NCBI GenBank assembly: GCA_946886085.1
Contig: CAMPHX010000019.1
Span: 1 to 10,217, forward strand
Direction: 5' to 3'
Source of the DNA: an uncultured Flavobacteriales bacterium
GTDB lineage: Bacteria; Bacteroidota; Bacteroidia; Flavobacteriales; Vicingaceae
DNA: 10,217 nucleotides
Shown: piece by piece, positions 1 through 7,734 of the stretch
How the letters are laid out: the number at the start of each line of letters is the position of its first letter
Numbering within the stretch: the first letter of the stretch is position 1
Notes under the pieces: model-generated
The model's database searches: none
What the model was told of the DNA's origin: nothing
What the model saw: only the letters and a program-made list of their open reading frames with translations
Made by a program: the position numbers and the translations under genes

Positions 1-1
1 A

Positions 2-712
2 GCTACTGCTGAACTTTTTGCAAAAAATAATTACAATTTAATACTAGCAGGAAGAAGAGGAGACAGGCTTCAAAAGGTTGCCAAAGATTTATCGGAGCAA
101 TATAATGTAGAGGTGTTACCGCTTTGTTTTGATATTAGAGACCAAAAAGCAGTTGAAAAAGCCATATTATCTTTAGGTGAATCATGGAAAAATATTGACG
201 TGTTGGTAAATAATGCAGGTTTGGCTAGTGGTTTTGGACTAATTCAAGATGGTGAAATTGATGATTGGGAAAAAATGATAGATACCAATGTGAAGGGTTT
301 GTTATATCTTTCTAAAGCCATTATGCCATTAATGATAGCCAATAAATCTGGACATATCATTAACATTGGTTCAACAGCAGGAAAAGAAGCGTATTTAAAC
401 GGTAATGTATATTGTGCTACCAAACACGCAGTTGATGCTATATCTAAAAGCATGCGTATAGATTTATTGCAGCATGGAATTAAAGTAACACAAATTTGTC
501 CGGGAGCTGCCGAAACAGAATTTTCAGAAGTTCGTTTTCATGGAGATAAAGAAAAAGCCAAAAATGTTTACAAAGGCTATCAACCTATGACAGCCGAAGA
601 TATTGCTTCATTAATTTATTTTGCAGCTACCCTTCCTCCACATCTTTGTATAAATGATTTAGTGGTAACTTCATTGGCTCAGGCGAATAGTTTTTATTTT
701 GATAGAAAGTAA
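2..712 (+). CDS. SDR family NADP-dependent oxidoreductase, YdfG-like (5' end missing)
   Basis: This is a classical short-chain dehydrogenase/reductase, a cytosolic Rossmann-fold enzyme that oxidises or reduces a hydroxyl/carbonyl substrate with NAD(P)H. The frame is open from the first bases of the window, so the gene starts upstream. About 236 codons are visible, and roughly 15-20 residues are missing, including the TGxxxGIG cofactor loop. The GTG at 113 is an internal valine, not the start. Visible motifs are AGRRGDRL after the second beta strand (the arginines suggest NADP rather than NAD), NNAG at nt 209-220, the catalytic Ser at nt 371-373, and YCATK with Tyr at 410-412 and Lys at 422-424. 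The catalytic site therefore looks complete. The C-terminal PPHLCIND stretch resembles the E. coli YdfG group (3-hydroxy acid / serine dehydrogenases). Family membership is secure, but the substrate is inferred and could differ. Confidence 0.93.
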   Translation, partial: ATAELFAKNNYNLILAGRRGDRLQKVAKDLSEQYNVEVLPLCFDIRDQKAVEKAILSLGESWKNIDVLVNNAGLASGFGLIQDGEIDDWEKMIDTNVKGLLYLSKAIMPLMIANKSGHIINIGSTAGKEAYLNGNVYCATKHAVDAISKSMRIDLLQHGIKVTQICPGAAETEFSEVRFHGDKEKAKNVYKGYQPMTAEDIASLIYFAATLPPHLCINDLVVTSLAQANSFYFDRK

Positions 713-728
713 CTAAATTAAAATATAG

Positions 729-736
729 TAACTTTG
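729..736 (+). promoter_or_regulatory. Bacteroidota-type -7 promoter element (TAACTTTG)
   Basis: TAACTTTG matches the TAnnTTTG -7 consensus of the Bacteroidota housekeeping sigma factor. It sits in the 49-nt gap between the dehydrogenase stop and the ATG at 762, which would give a leader of about 20 nt. The nearest upstream TTTG (698-701) is about 27 nt away, longer than the usual spacing of about 19 nt, so the -33 element is weak or absent. The placement at a natural gene boundary supports the call. Confidence 0.6.
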
Positions 737-761
737 CTACTTCGAATTTTAGATTAAACAA

Positions 762-3320
762 ATGAAAACACTTATTACCACCTTTATTTTAGTAATTTCT
801 ACAACACTTTTTAGTCAAAACTGGACAGGAAATGTTGATGCTGATTGGAATAATTCGGCAAATTGGTCTAGTTGGCCATTAAATGGAGCAAGTATTGTTA
901 TTGATCCCATAAATTATACCGGTAATGCTGCCCTTCCAATAATTGGTGTAAATTCTGTATTTACTCCAAACGATATTATCATACAAAATGGCGGACAACT
1001 TACTGTTCAAGCTAATTTAACCACTACTGAAGATATAGAAATTTTAGATGCGAACTCGATGATGACTATTCAGTCGGGGGTAGTAAATGTTGGTCCGGGA
1101 AACAGTGGTAGGTTAATAGTTGATTTAAGTGCTACAACAACAATTTCCGGTGGTACATTAAATGTTGACCAAAGGTTTATTGCCGGAGACAACACTACTA
1201 TTAATATTAGTGGAGGAAATATAAATGTAGGACAACGTTTTATTATTGAATTGGGGGCTCAGTGTAATGTTACAGGCGGTACAATAAACATTACTGAAAC
1301 TCTTGCTATTGTGGATGGAAATGCTAACCAATCGAGTTTATTTTTCTTGATAAATGGAGATGTAACTGTAGGCAATGAAATTAGTTTTGAAAATGAAGTG
1401 GGTAATTATACTCCTACTTTTTTTATGGATGGAGGGACATTAACTACAGGCGATGTTTCTTGGTTTGGTACTGCTCCCGGAAGCGGAAGCCCAAAAATGC
1501 GTTTATTATCAGGTAATGCTATTATAAACGGAGATATTATTAATATGGCTGGAAGCACAGTTGATATGTATTTAATTATTAGTGGAATTGCTAATGTTCA
1601 ATTTAACGGAAGTTTGATTGAACCTATACAAATTACCGATACGATTACTCAGGTTGGAGCTTCAACATTTTCTATTAATACACCAACTACGTGGAATAAT
1701 AGTGGAGTTTTTAGAGGTTATTTTTCTACAATAACTGTTAATGGAAATACCACTTTACAAGGTACCGGAATTTATGATTTTCATAGTATAGCTATAAATA
1801 ATGCTGTTACATTAAACCATGTTGCTCCCACAAATATTAGCATTAAAGGAGATATAACTAATAATGGTGCTTATATTCATAATAATAATACAGTACATCT
1901 TACCGGAACTACAACTCAACAAATTTCAGGTCCATCATCAACTACTTTTTATGATTTAGTGGTAAATCATACCTCAACAGGAATTACGTTAAATCAAAAT
2001 ATTCAGGTAAACAATAGTTTAACGCTTACTAGCGGAAAAATTATTAGTTCAACTACTAATTTAATTACGTTAATGGATAACGCTATCTCAACCTTAGGGA
2101 ATGATTCTAGCTTTGTTGATGGTCCGTTTAGAAAGATTGGAAATGATGCGTTTGTTTACCCAATAGGTAAAGATACATTATGGAGAAGACTAGCAATTTC
2201 AGCTCCGACAAATATAAACAGTGAGTTTGTCGCTGAATATTTTGATACACCTTACAGCTCGCTAACTCCCGTTAATGTACCTATTTCGAATGTAAGTAAT
2301 GTGGAATATTGGGAATTGAACAAATTTAATACTACCGATAATGTTCAGGTAACACTTCATTGGGAAGATGCTACTTTAAGTGGAATTACTACTTGTAGTA
2401 TTTTATCTCTTGCTAAGTGGGATGGTTCTGTATGGGATGATGTTCCTTCAACTGTTAGTGGAGCTTGTACAGCTAATAATGCTGGAAATGTACAATCAAA
2501 TAACTCAGTAAGTAATGGAGCTATTTATACTTTTGCTTTCTTAGGTGTTGGCACAGTACAAATATTTTCTGAGTGTTTGGGAGATAGCGTAACTGTAGGG
2601 ACAAATACTTATGGAGCAACTGGAACTTATGTAGATACTTTAACAAACATTAATAACACCGATAGTTTAGTTACTACTATCCTTACTATTATTCAACCTG
2701 TTGATACCACAATTAATACTATCGGTTGTGAGGGTGACACTATTTACATTGCCGGAAAGATGTATTACCAAACAGGAACTTATTTGGATACTGTTCCTTC
2801 AATTGCTACCGGTTGTGATAGTGCTATGACTATCAATTTAACCATAATTGTTATAGATTCTTCTACAACTCTACAAAACGATACTATTTTTTCTAATCAA
2901 AGTGGAGCAACTTATCAATGGATAGACTGTGATGGAAACACCATCATTCCTAATGAATCAAATAACTTTTATGCCCCTATCGCTTCAGGAAGTTATGCTG
3001 TTATTGTTTCTAAAAATGGTTGTAGTGATACTAGTTCTTGTAGAAATGTAATGATAACCAACATCACAACATTAAGTCATAAAACTAGTATAGATGTAAA
3101 TGCTTATCCTAACCCTACAAATAACATCATCTATTTTGAGACCAATTTAACGGAAGGAACAATAGAAATTTACAACATTTTTGGAGCTTTAATAACTACT
3201 AAAATTATAAATAGTTCAATAACTTCTGTTGATACAGAAAATTTACCATCAGGAAACTTTATTTATAGAATTACTGATAGTAGCAATAATTCTGTTATTG
3301 GTAGGTTTATAAAGCGGTAA
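762..3320 (+). CDS. T9SS-secreted surface protein with beta-solenoid-like region and type A sorting domain
   Basis: This is a large exported protein (852 aa). It starts with a Sec signal peptide at residues 1-18, probably cut before Gln19, and ends with a T9SS type A sorting domain at about 775-852 carrying YPNP at 782-785. It should therefore be secreted across the outer membrane and attached to the surface or released. After the signal peptide comes a WTGNVDADWNNSANW segment typical of Bacteroidota surface proteins. Residues about 70-400 are rich in short beta-strand patterns with Gly-Gly turns, including three exact 21-residue repeats at 128-190. An FVDGP...YPIG segment near 451-472 recurs in such proteins. 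Two Cys-Gly-Asp-Ser/Thr repeats (605-696) and an Ig-like YQWIDCDG module (about 700-768) follow. No catalytic motif is visible, so adhesion or a structural role is only an inference. The ATG at 762 directly opens the signal peptide and follows a promoter element. The next gene begins 19 nt downstream. Confidence 0.9.
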   Translation: MKTLITTFILVISTTLFSQNWTGNVDADWNNSANWSSWPLNGASIVIDPINYTGNAALPIIGVNSVFTPNDIIIQNGGQLTVQANLTTTEDIEILDANSMMTIQSGVVNVGPGNSGRLIVDLSATTTISGGTLNVDQRFIAGDNTTINISGGNINVGQRFIIELGAQCNVTGGTINITETLAIVDGNANQSSLFFLINGDVTVGNEISFENEVGNYTPTFFMDGGTLTTGDVSWFGTAPGSGSPKMRLLSGNAIINGDIINMAGSTVDMYLIISGIANVQFNGSLIEPIQITDTITQVGASTFSINTPTTWNNSGVFRGYFSTITVNGNTTLQGTGIYDFHSIAINNAVTLNHVAPTNISIKGDITNNGAYIHNNNTVHLTGTTTQQISGPSSTTFYDLVVNHTSTGITLNQNIQVNNSLTLTSGKIISSTTNLITLMDNAISTLGNDSSFVDGPFRKIGNDAFVYPIGKDTLWRRLAISAPTNINSEFVAEYFDTPYSSLTPVNVPISNVSNVEYWELNKFNTTDNVQVTLHWEDATLSGITTCSILSLAKWDGSVWDDVPSTVSGACTANNAGNVQSNNSVSNGAIYTFAFLGVGTVQIFSECLGDSVTVGTNTYGATGTYVDTLTNINNTDSLVTTILTIIQPVDTTINTIGCEGDTIYIAGKMYYQTGTYLDTVPSIATGCDSAMTINLTIIVIDSSTTLQNDTIFSNQSGATYQWIDCDGNTIIPNESNNFYAPIASGSYAVIVSKNGCSDTSSCRNVMITNITTLSHKTSIDVNAYPNPTNNIIYFETNLTEGTIEIYNIFGALITTKIINSSITSVDTENLPSGNFIYRITDSSNNSVIGRFIKR
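1143..1331 (+). repeat. three 21-residue beta-solenoid-like repeats within the T9SS protein
   Basis: Residues 128-148, 149-169 and 170-190 of the protein starting at 762 align without gaps. Each begins I/V-S/T-Gly-Gly-T/N-I/L-Asn-V/I, and the first two also share Gln-Arg-Phe-Ile. The strict 21-residue period with Gly-Gly turns suggests consecutive rungs of a right-handed beta-helix. The repeats have diverged at the DNA level, so they are not a recent tandem duplication. Confidence 0.75.
2574..2849 (+). repeat. two about 40-residue Cys-x-Gly-Asp repeats within the T9SS protein
   Basis: Residues 605-644 and 656-696 share the pattern C-x-G-D-S/T, then Y, T-G-T-Y-x-D-T, then D-S and L-T-I-I. This unit is common in the C-terminal part of Bacteroidota surface proteins, just before the sorting domain. 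The second copy has the usual Gly-Cys-Asp-Ser. The first has Asn-Thr-Asp-Ser, leaving its first cysteine without the normal partner. Confidence 0.7.
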
Positions 3321-3339
3321 GTAATTGTTAAATTAACGT

Positions 3340-4941
3340 ATGCAAAAAAATAGCAATAAAATAGTACTTTTTTTAACGGTTATTTTAGCGTTGTTTTCAT
3401 GCAGAAAAGATTTTGAACAACCTGAATGGGATGTTGATTTACTAGCCCCTTTGGTTAAAACCACACTGAATATTGGAGATTTACTCCCCGATTCTGTGCT
3501 GCAAACTAACCCTGATACTTCTTTAAAAGTGGTGTATGAAACTTCTATTTTTGATGTAGATATGGATTCTTTATTTAGAATTCCAGATACTACCATTAAT
3601 GAAGTTTTTCCTATGTCATTGTCTGTATTAGCAGCTCCTGGAGATGCTTTTTATAGTGTAGATAGAGAAGTTACACTTAATGTTACCAATAATGTTCAAT
3701 TAAATTACGCACTTGTAGAATCGGGTTTTATTGATATTGAAATTTGGAGTGATATTCAAGAACAAATTATAGTAACTTATACTATACCAACAGCCACTAA
3801 AAATGGAGATACCTTAGTGCTAACAGAATTAATTCCTGCCGGAAATGGTTCTCAGCCCGGTTATTTTATTACTCGAATCGATATTAGCGATTACGAACTT
3901 AACCTTACAGGAATAAACAATAATAAAGTAAACACTTTTGTTACTAGAGCTGTTGCTGTAGTTGATACCAATGCCACTCAATCTGTGCTTGTTAGTGCCG
4001 GACAAGAAATAGCCATTACCAATAAATTGGTAGATGTTGTCCCTGCTTTTGTAAGAGGATATTTTGGAAATCAACAATTTCGTTTTGGACCTGAAAGTAC
4101 GACCTTTGATGTATTTAATAGAATAAGCGGAGGAACCTTAGATTTGGATCAAGTGAATGTAAATCTCACTTTCGAAAATGGTATTGGTGTAGATGCCCGA
4201 TTAACCATTAACCAATTAGAAGCTGTAAATACCAATACTTTTACCAATAGTACTTTAACTCATGCTATTATCGGAAATGCTATGAACATTAATAGAGCGC
4301 AACGAACTTTTAGTGTTCCGGAAGTAAATTATACTACACATACAACTGCCATAACTACCACAAACTCTAATATCGACCAAATGATAGAGCTTTTTCCCAA
4401 TGAATTGATTTATGATATTTCTTTACACATCAATCCGCTTGGTAATATCTCCGGTAATAATGATTTTGTTTTCAAAAAACATCCTTTAAAAACAAACTTA
4501 AATGTAGAATTCCCTTTGTCTTTAATTGCTAATCAACTTACCCTTACCGACACTAGCAAAATTAATTTAAGTGATGAAAATAAAGGAAATATTATTGATG
4601 GAGATTTAATTCTCTATGCCGAAAATGGCTTTCCTTTTGATGCAACTATTTCACTTAGTTTATTAGATGCTTCCAACAATCAGTTAGTTGCCATAAATCC
4701 ATCAGGAAATATATTAGCAGCTCCTTTAAACAGTAATTTAAGAGCTACAACCAAAAAATCTTCTAAAGTTGTTTTTCAGCTTTCCGAGCAAGATATTACA
4801 CATTTATACAACACTGACAATATTGTAATCAACGTAAGTTTTACAACTATAGGTCAACCACAATTCATTAAAATTTATGAGGATTATGAGTTGGATTTAA
4901 AAGTAGTTGGAGATTTTTCATATACCGTAAATGCTAAATAA
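3340..4941 (+). CDS. predicted outer-membrane lipoprotein of unknown function
   Basis: This is a 533-residue lipoprotein. Residues 1-20 form a signal peptide with a lipobox ending Leu-Phe-Ser-Cys, so Cys21 would be lipidated. The mature start C-R-K-D-F-E has acidic residues near the cysteine, which may favour outer-membrane or surface localisation. The segment WDVDLLAPLVK (30-40), followed by LPDSVLQTNPD (49-59), resembles the N-terminus of a common Bacteroidota lipoprotein family without an assigned function. The rest is rich in Thr, Asn and alternating hydrophobics, suggesting repeated beta-sandwich domains. No enzyme motif is visible. The ATG lies 19 nt after the T9SS protein, with no promoter element in between, and the 3' end overlaps the next gene's reading frame. 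This fits co-transcription and joint function with the downstream barrel protein. The lipoprotein call is strong, but the function is unknown. Confidence 0.85.
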   Translation: MQKNSNKIVLFLTVILALFSCRKDFEQPEWDVDLLAPLVKTTLNIGDLLPDSVLQTNPDTSLKVVYETSIFDVDMDSLFRIPDTTINEVFPMSLSVLAAPGDAFYSVDREVTLNVTNNVQLNYALVESGFIDIEIWSDIQEQIIVTYTIPTATKNGDTLVLTELIPAGNGSQPGYFITRIDISDYELNLTGINNNKVNTFVTRAVAVVDTNATQSVLVSAGQEIAITNKLVDVVPAFVRGYFGNQQFRFGPESTTFDVFNRISGGTLDLDQVNVNLTFENGIGVDARLTINQLEAVNTNTFTNSTLTHAIIGNAMNINRAQRTFSVPEVNYTTHTTAITTTNSNIDQMIELFPNELIYDISLHINPLGNISGNNDFVFKKHPLKTNLNVEFPLSLIANQLTLTDTSKINLSDENKGNIIDGDLILYAENGFPFDATISLSLLDASNNQLVAINPSGNILAAPLNSNLRATTKKSSKVVFQLSEQDITHLYNTDNIVINVSFTTIGQPQFIKIYEDYELDLKVVGDFSYTVNAK

Positions 4942-6202
4942 GATGATGCGGTTTTTAATATTAATAATAACCACAATATTGTTTTTTGAGAGCTCCCAAG
5001 CTCAATATAATACGCGCTATTTTCAAGATTCTATACAACGCCTTTCTTTTAGTGCCGAAGCAGGTTTTATGTATGGATCATCCGTAATGAATAATGATTT
5101 TATGAACAAGTTTATTTACGGAGGAAGAATAGACAGAAGCATGAAAGACAATGCTTATAATAAACGTAACACCAATAATAATAGATTGGGAGGAGATTTA
5201 ACGTTTAATATAAATGCTAATATTCCAGTCGATACACTTTTCAAAAAAACAAATTTAGCATTAACAGTTGGTGTTAGCCATATCGAACATATTGATGCGG
5301 TTTTCACCGATGATTTATTTAAACTTGCATTTGATGGAAACAAACAATTTGCAGGCGAGGAAGCAATACTTTCCGGAACCAACATGAATTATTTTGCTTA
5401 TCAAAAAGTATATGTTGGAATTAATGCCATCACTCAAAAACATGGCGTAATATTATCAGAAGGATTTAATGTAGGAATTATTAAAGCTCAAGAACATATT
5501 GCACTAACTATTCCTACAGGAAGTTTATTTACTGAAGAAGATGGAAAATATATTGACTTAACTGTAAATTATGCGTTTAATCAAACAGATACTTCAAAAA
5601 ATAGCCTTTCAGCATTTAATGGGTATGGTATTGCTACACAGATTTATAAAGATTTTGCACTAAAAAATGGCGATAAATTCCATGTGGAGATTAATGATAT
5701 TGGTTTTATCAGAATGTCTAAAAAAGCATTAGAATATAAAGCAGATAAAACTTTTCATTATGATGGAATTGAAGTCAATTCTATTTTTGATATTAATGAT
5801 TCTATTACCAACAGCATTTCTCAAGATTCGTTGTTAGACAATATCTACACTTCTAAAAAACAAGGTAGTTATGGAATTGCTTTACCGACAACTGTTAATA
5901 TAAGCTACACTAAAACGTTTAATCAAAAATGGAAAGCAGAAGTAGGAGTTTTTAATAGATTGTTAGCTAATTACTTTCCTTATATTTACACCAATACTAC
6001 ATATTATTTTTCTTCAAACTTTTTAAGTCAATTACATCTTTCTTATGGTGGTTATGGGAAACTAAATATTGGACTTTCTACTGCTGTAAATATTAAAAAC
6101 AAAGTTCAACTGTGCGTAGGAACCAATAATTTAAACGCTTACGTTGTTCCAAAATCAACATTTGCTAATAGTGGCTTTATAGGTATTAAAGCACTTTTTT
6201 AA
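4931..6202 (+). CDS. DUF5723-like outer-membrane beta-barrel protein
   Basis: This is a predicted outer-membrane barrel of up to 423 residues. A signal peptide is cut after SSQA (residue 24), giving a mature start QYNTRYF. The body alternates polar and hydrophobic residues, and the chain ends in Phe (GIKALF), typical of BAM-assembled barrels. The segment INDIGFIR (254-261) followed by FHYDGIEV resembles a signature I recall from DUF5723 proteins of Bacteroidota, a family without a known function. I cannot run a profile search, so the family name is a recollection. The frame opens at 4931, overlapping the lipoprotein gene by 11 nt. ATGs at 4943 and 4946 just after its stop would give a signal peptide starting MMRFL and are equally likely starts. 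Either way the two genes are probably translationally coupled. Confidence 0.78.
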   Translation: MLNKMMRFLILIITTILFFESSQAQYNTRYFQDSIQRLSFSAEAGFMYGSSVMNNDFMNKFIYGGRIDRSMKDNAYNKRNTNNNRLGGDLTFNINANIPVDTLFKKTNLALTVGVSHIEHIDAVFTDDLFKLAFDGNKQFAGEEAILSGTNMNYFAYQKVYVGINAITQKHGVILSEGFNVGIIKAQEHIALTIPTGSLFTEEDGKYIDLTVNYAFNQTDTSKNSLSAFNGYGIATQIYKDFALKNGDKFHVEINDIGFIRMSKKALEYKADKTFHYDGIEVNSIFDINDSITNSISQDSLLDNIYTSKKQGSYGIALPTTVNISYTKTFNQKWKAEVGVFNRLLANYFPYIYTNTTYYFSSNFLSQLHLSYGGYGKLNIGLSTAVNIKNKVQLCVGTNNLNAYVVPKSTFANSGFIGIKALF

Positions 6203-6203
6203 G

Positions 6204-6211
6204 TATCTTTG
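6204..6211 (+). promoter_or_regulatory. Bacteroidota-type -7 promoter element (TATCTTTG)
   Basis: TATCTTTG is a full match to TAnnTTTG and begins one base after the stop codon of the barrel gene. It would start transcription close to 6217-6220, about 10 nt before the ATG at 6230. No convincing TTTG lies at about 19 nt upstream, so the -33 box is poor. It suggests that the propeller protein and the genes after it can be expressed separately from the lipoprotein/barrel genes. Confidence 0.6.
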
Positions 6212-6229
6212 TTTAGGTTAACTATAAAA

Positions 6230-7723
6230 ATGCATAAACTAATCAACATATTATTCTTACTTCTACCTTTGGTCGGACTATCTCAAAAAGATACGCTTGC
6301 TCATTTATATGCTATTGGCGGAATTGGAATAGATAAAGCAGAAGAAATAATTACTACCACTGATGGAGGCTATGTAGTGGTTGGTTCTACTACCAGTAAC
6401 ACTTCAGGAAATACAGATGTGTATTTGTTAAAATTAGATTCTCAAATTAATGTTGTTTGGAGTTGGGCAATGGGTGGGAATAATAACGATTGGGGCTATG
6501 CGGTTAAAGAAACTTTTGATAAAGGATTCATCATAGCATCAACCACTAATAGTTTCGGTGTAAATGGCGATTATAATGCTCGACTAATAAAAACAGATAG
6601 TTTAGGAGTAATTCAATGGCATAACATCTATGGAGGAAATGATTGGGATTTAGTTTATGATGTTGTTCAAACTGCTGATAGTGGTTTTGCTTTTTGTGGA
6701 GAAACCTACAACAATACCAATGGAGAATCGGATGTATATATCGTTAAAACAAACTTGTTAGGGGATACGCTTTGGACTAAAACCATTGGAGGAACATTGC
6801 TTGATAAAGGCAATAGTATTATGGAAACTGCTGATAGTAGTATTGTAGTGGCAGGAATGACTACTACAACAACAGATTCTGTTCAAATGTATTTGATAAA
6901 GCTCAATGTTACAGGCAATTTAATTTGGGATGTTGCTTTTGGTGCAGCAGGCTACGAAGAAACTAATGTTGTAATTGAAGCTGCCAATGGAGATTATGTT
7001 TTAGGAGGAGTAACCACTAGCTTTACTCCCAACAATGATAAAGATTTTTATATGATTAGAACAGACAGTAGCGGAAATACCATTTGGGGTAATTATTTTG
7101 GAAATATTGGTGAGGAAATTATTTATGATTTGGTGGAATTGGCTAATGGCAATTTTTTTAATACCGGACATACAGCTGCTGCCGGAAACGGTGGAAAAGA
7201 TGCTTTAGTGTTTTTAATTACTTCAGGAGGCTTTTGGGGAGGTAGTTCTTCTACTTTTGGAGGCACTAAAGAGGAAGAAAGTAAAAGCATTTTGTTAGAA
7301 GCTAATGAAGTCTTAAAAATTGCAGGATTCACAAAAAGTTACGGAAATGGTCTTGAAGATGTGATGGTTATTGATATCGATACTGTTGTTACCAATCATC
7401 AATTTACGGTTGATACTATAAATGATTTTATGCCTTTAAAAATAGATGATTTAAGTTCTTGGAAACCTGAATCTGAAAAAAATGTGCTCATTTTTCCTAA
7501 TCCCTCTACTTCTTTTGCCAACTTTGATATTTCTAAAATTGAAGCAGAAAAAATACTAATTACAACTATTTTTGGGCAAACTGTATATGAAGCAAATATT
7601 TTAAATAAAGAATTTTTACAAATTAATTTTGAAAATCTTTCATCAGGAATTTATAGTGTGCAATTCTATAATAAGAACAAGCTTATTGAGGCACAAAAAT
7701 TAATTATTAGAGCAACTAATTAA
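6230..7723 (+). CDS. T9SS-secreted seven-repeat beta-propeller protein with type A sorting domain
   Basis: This is a 497-residue secreted protein. The signal peptide is MHKLINILFLLLPLVGLS, probably cut before Gln19. Residues 28-384 hold seven repeats of about 50 residues with the pattern GG...D, T.DGGY...G.T, D.YL.K.D..G...W, typical of Bacteroidota propeller-like secreted proteins. Seven units suggest a complete seven-bladed propeller. A linker (about 385-418) leads to a T9SS type A sorting domain with FPNP at 422-425, ending at residue 497. No catalytic residues are recognisable, so ligand binding or adhesion is inferred. I chose the ATG at 6230. The longer frame from a TTG at 6209 would begin inside the -7 promoter element and would place seven non-typical residues before the signal peptide. 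The next gene starts 11 nt downstream, so co-transcription is likely. Confidence 0.9.
   Translation: MHKLINILFLLLPLVGLSQKDTLAHLYAIGGIGIDKAEEIITTTDGGYVVVGSTTSNTSGNTDVYLLKLDSQINVVWSWAMGGNNNDWGYAVKETFDKGFIIASTTNSFGVNGDYNARLIKTDSLGVIQWHNIYGGNDWDLVYDVVQTADSGFAFCGETYNNTNGESDVYIVKTNLLGDTLWTKTIGGTLLDKGNSIMETADSSIVVAGMTTTTTDSVQMYLIKLNVTGNLIWDVAFGAAGYEETNVVIEAANGDYVLGGVTTSFTPNNDKDFYMIRTDSSGNTIWGNYFGNIGEEIIYDLVELANGNFFNTGHTAAAGNGGKDALVFLITSGGFWGGSSSTFGGTKEEESKSILLEANEVLKIAGFTKSYGNGLEDVMVIDIDTVVTNHQFTVDTINDFMPLKIDDLSSWKPESEKNVLIFPNPSTSFANFDISKIEAEKILITTIFGQTVYEANILNKEFLQINFENLSSGIYSVQFYNKNKLIEAQKLIIRATN
6311..7381 (+). repeat. seven about 50-residue propeller-like repeats
   Basis: The repeats begin at AIGG, AMGG, IYGG, TIGG, AFGA, YFGN and TFGG. 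Each runs to the next Trp or equivalent position at about 50-53 residue intervals. Units 1-3 are closest to consensus. Units 4-7 lose parts of the T.DGGY core, and unit 7 lacks the closing Trp. They are divergent in DNA and belong to the coding sequence starting at 6230. Confidence 0.72.
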
Positions 7724-7734
7724 TGTAATGATAA

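Noticed and set aside
113..712. A short 199-residue dehydrogenase starting at the GTG at 113
   Set aside because: The same frame is open back to position 2 and encodes typical SDR sequence, including AGRRGDRL, so the GTG is internal and the gene starts upstream of the window.
708..733. AGTAACT repeated at 708-714 and 727-733 near the first promoter
   Set aside because: The first copy spans the dehydrogenase stop codon and the second overlaps the -7 element. A seven-base repeat is not convincing as an operator in AT-rich sequence.
3327..3337. Near-palindrome GTTAAATTAAC between the T9SS protein and the lipoprotein
   Set aside because: It is pure AT-type symmetry with a one-base centre, too weak for a terminator hairpin and likely by chance in AT-rich DNA.
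3333..3596. Open frames on the - strand (also 244-453, 3829-4077, 5155-5385, 7123-7332, 9531-9821)
   Set aside because: Each lies wholly or almost wholly antisense to a well-supported + strand gene and shows no family motif or sensible start context.
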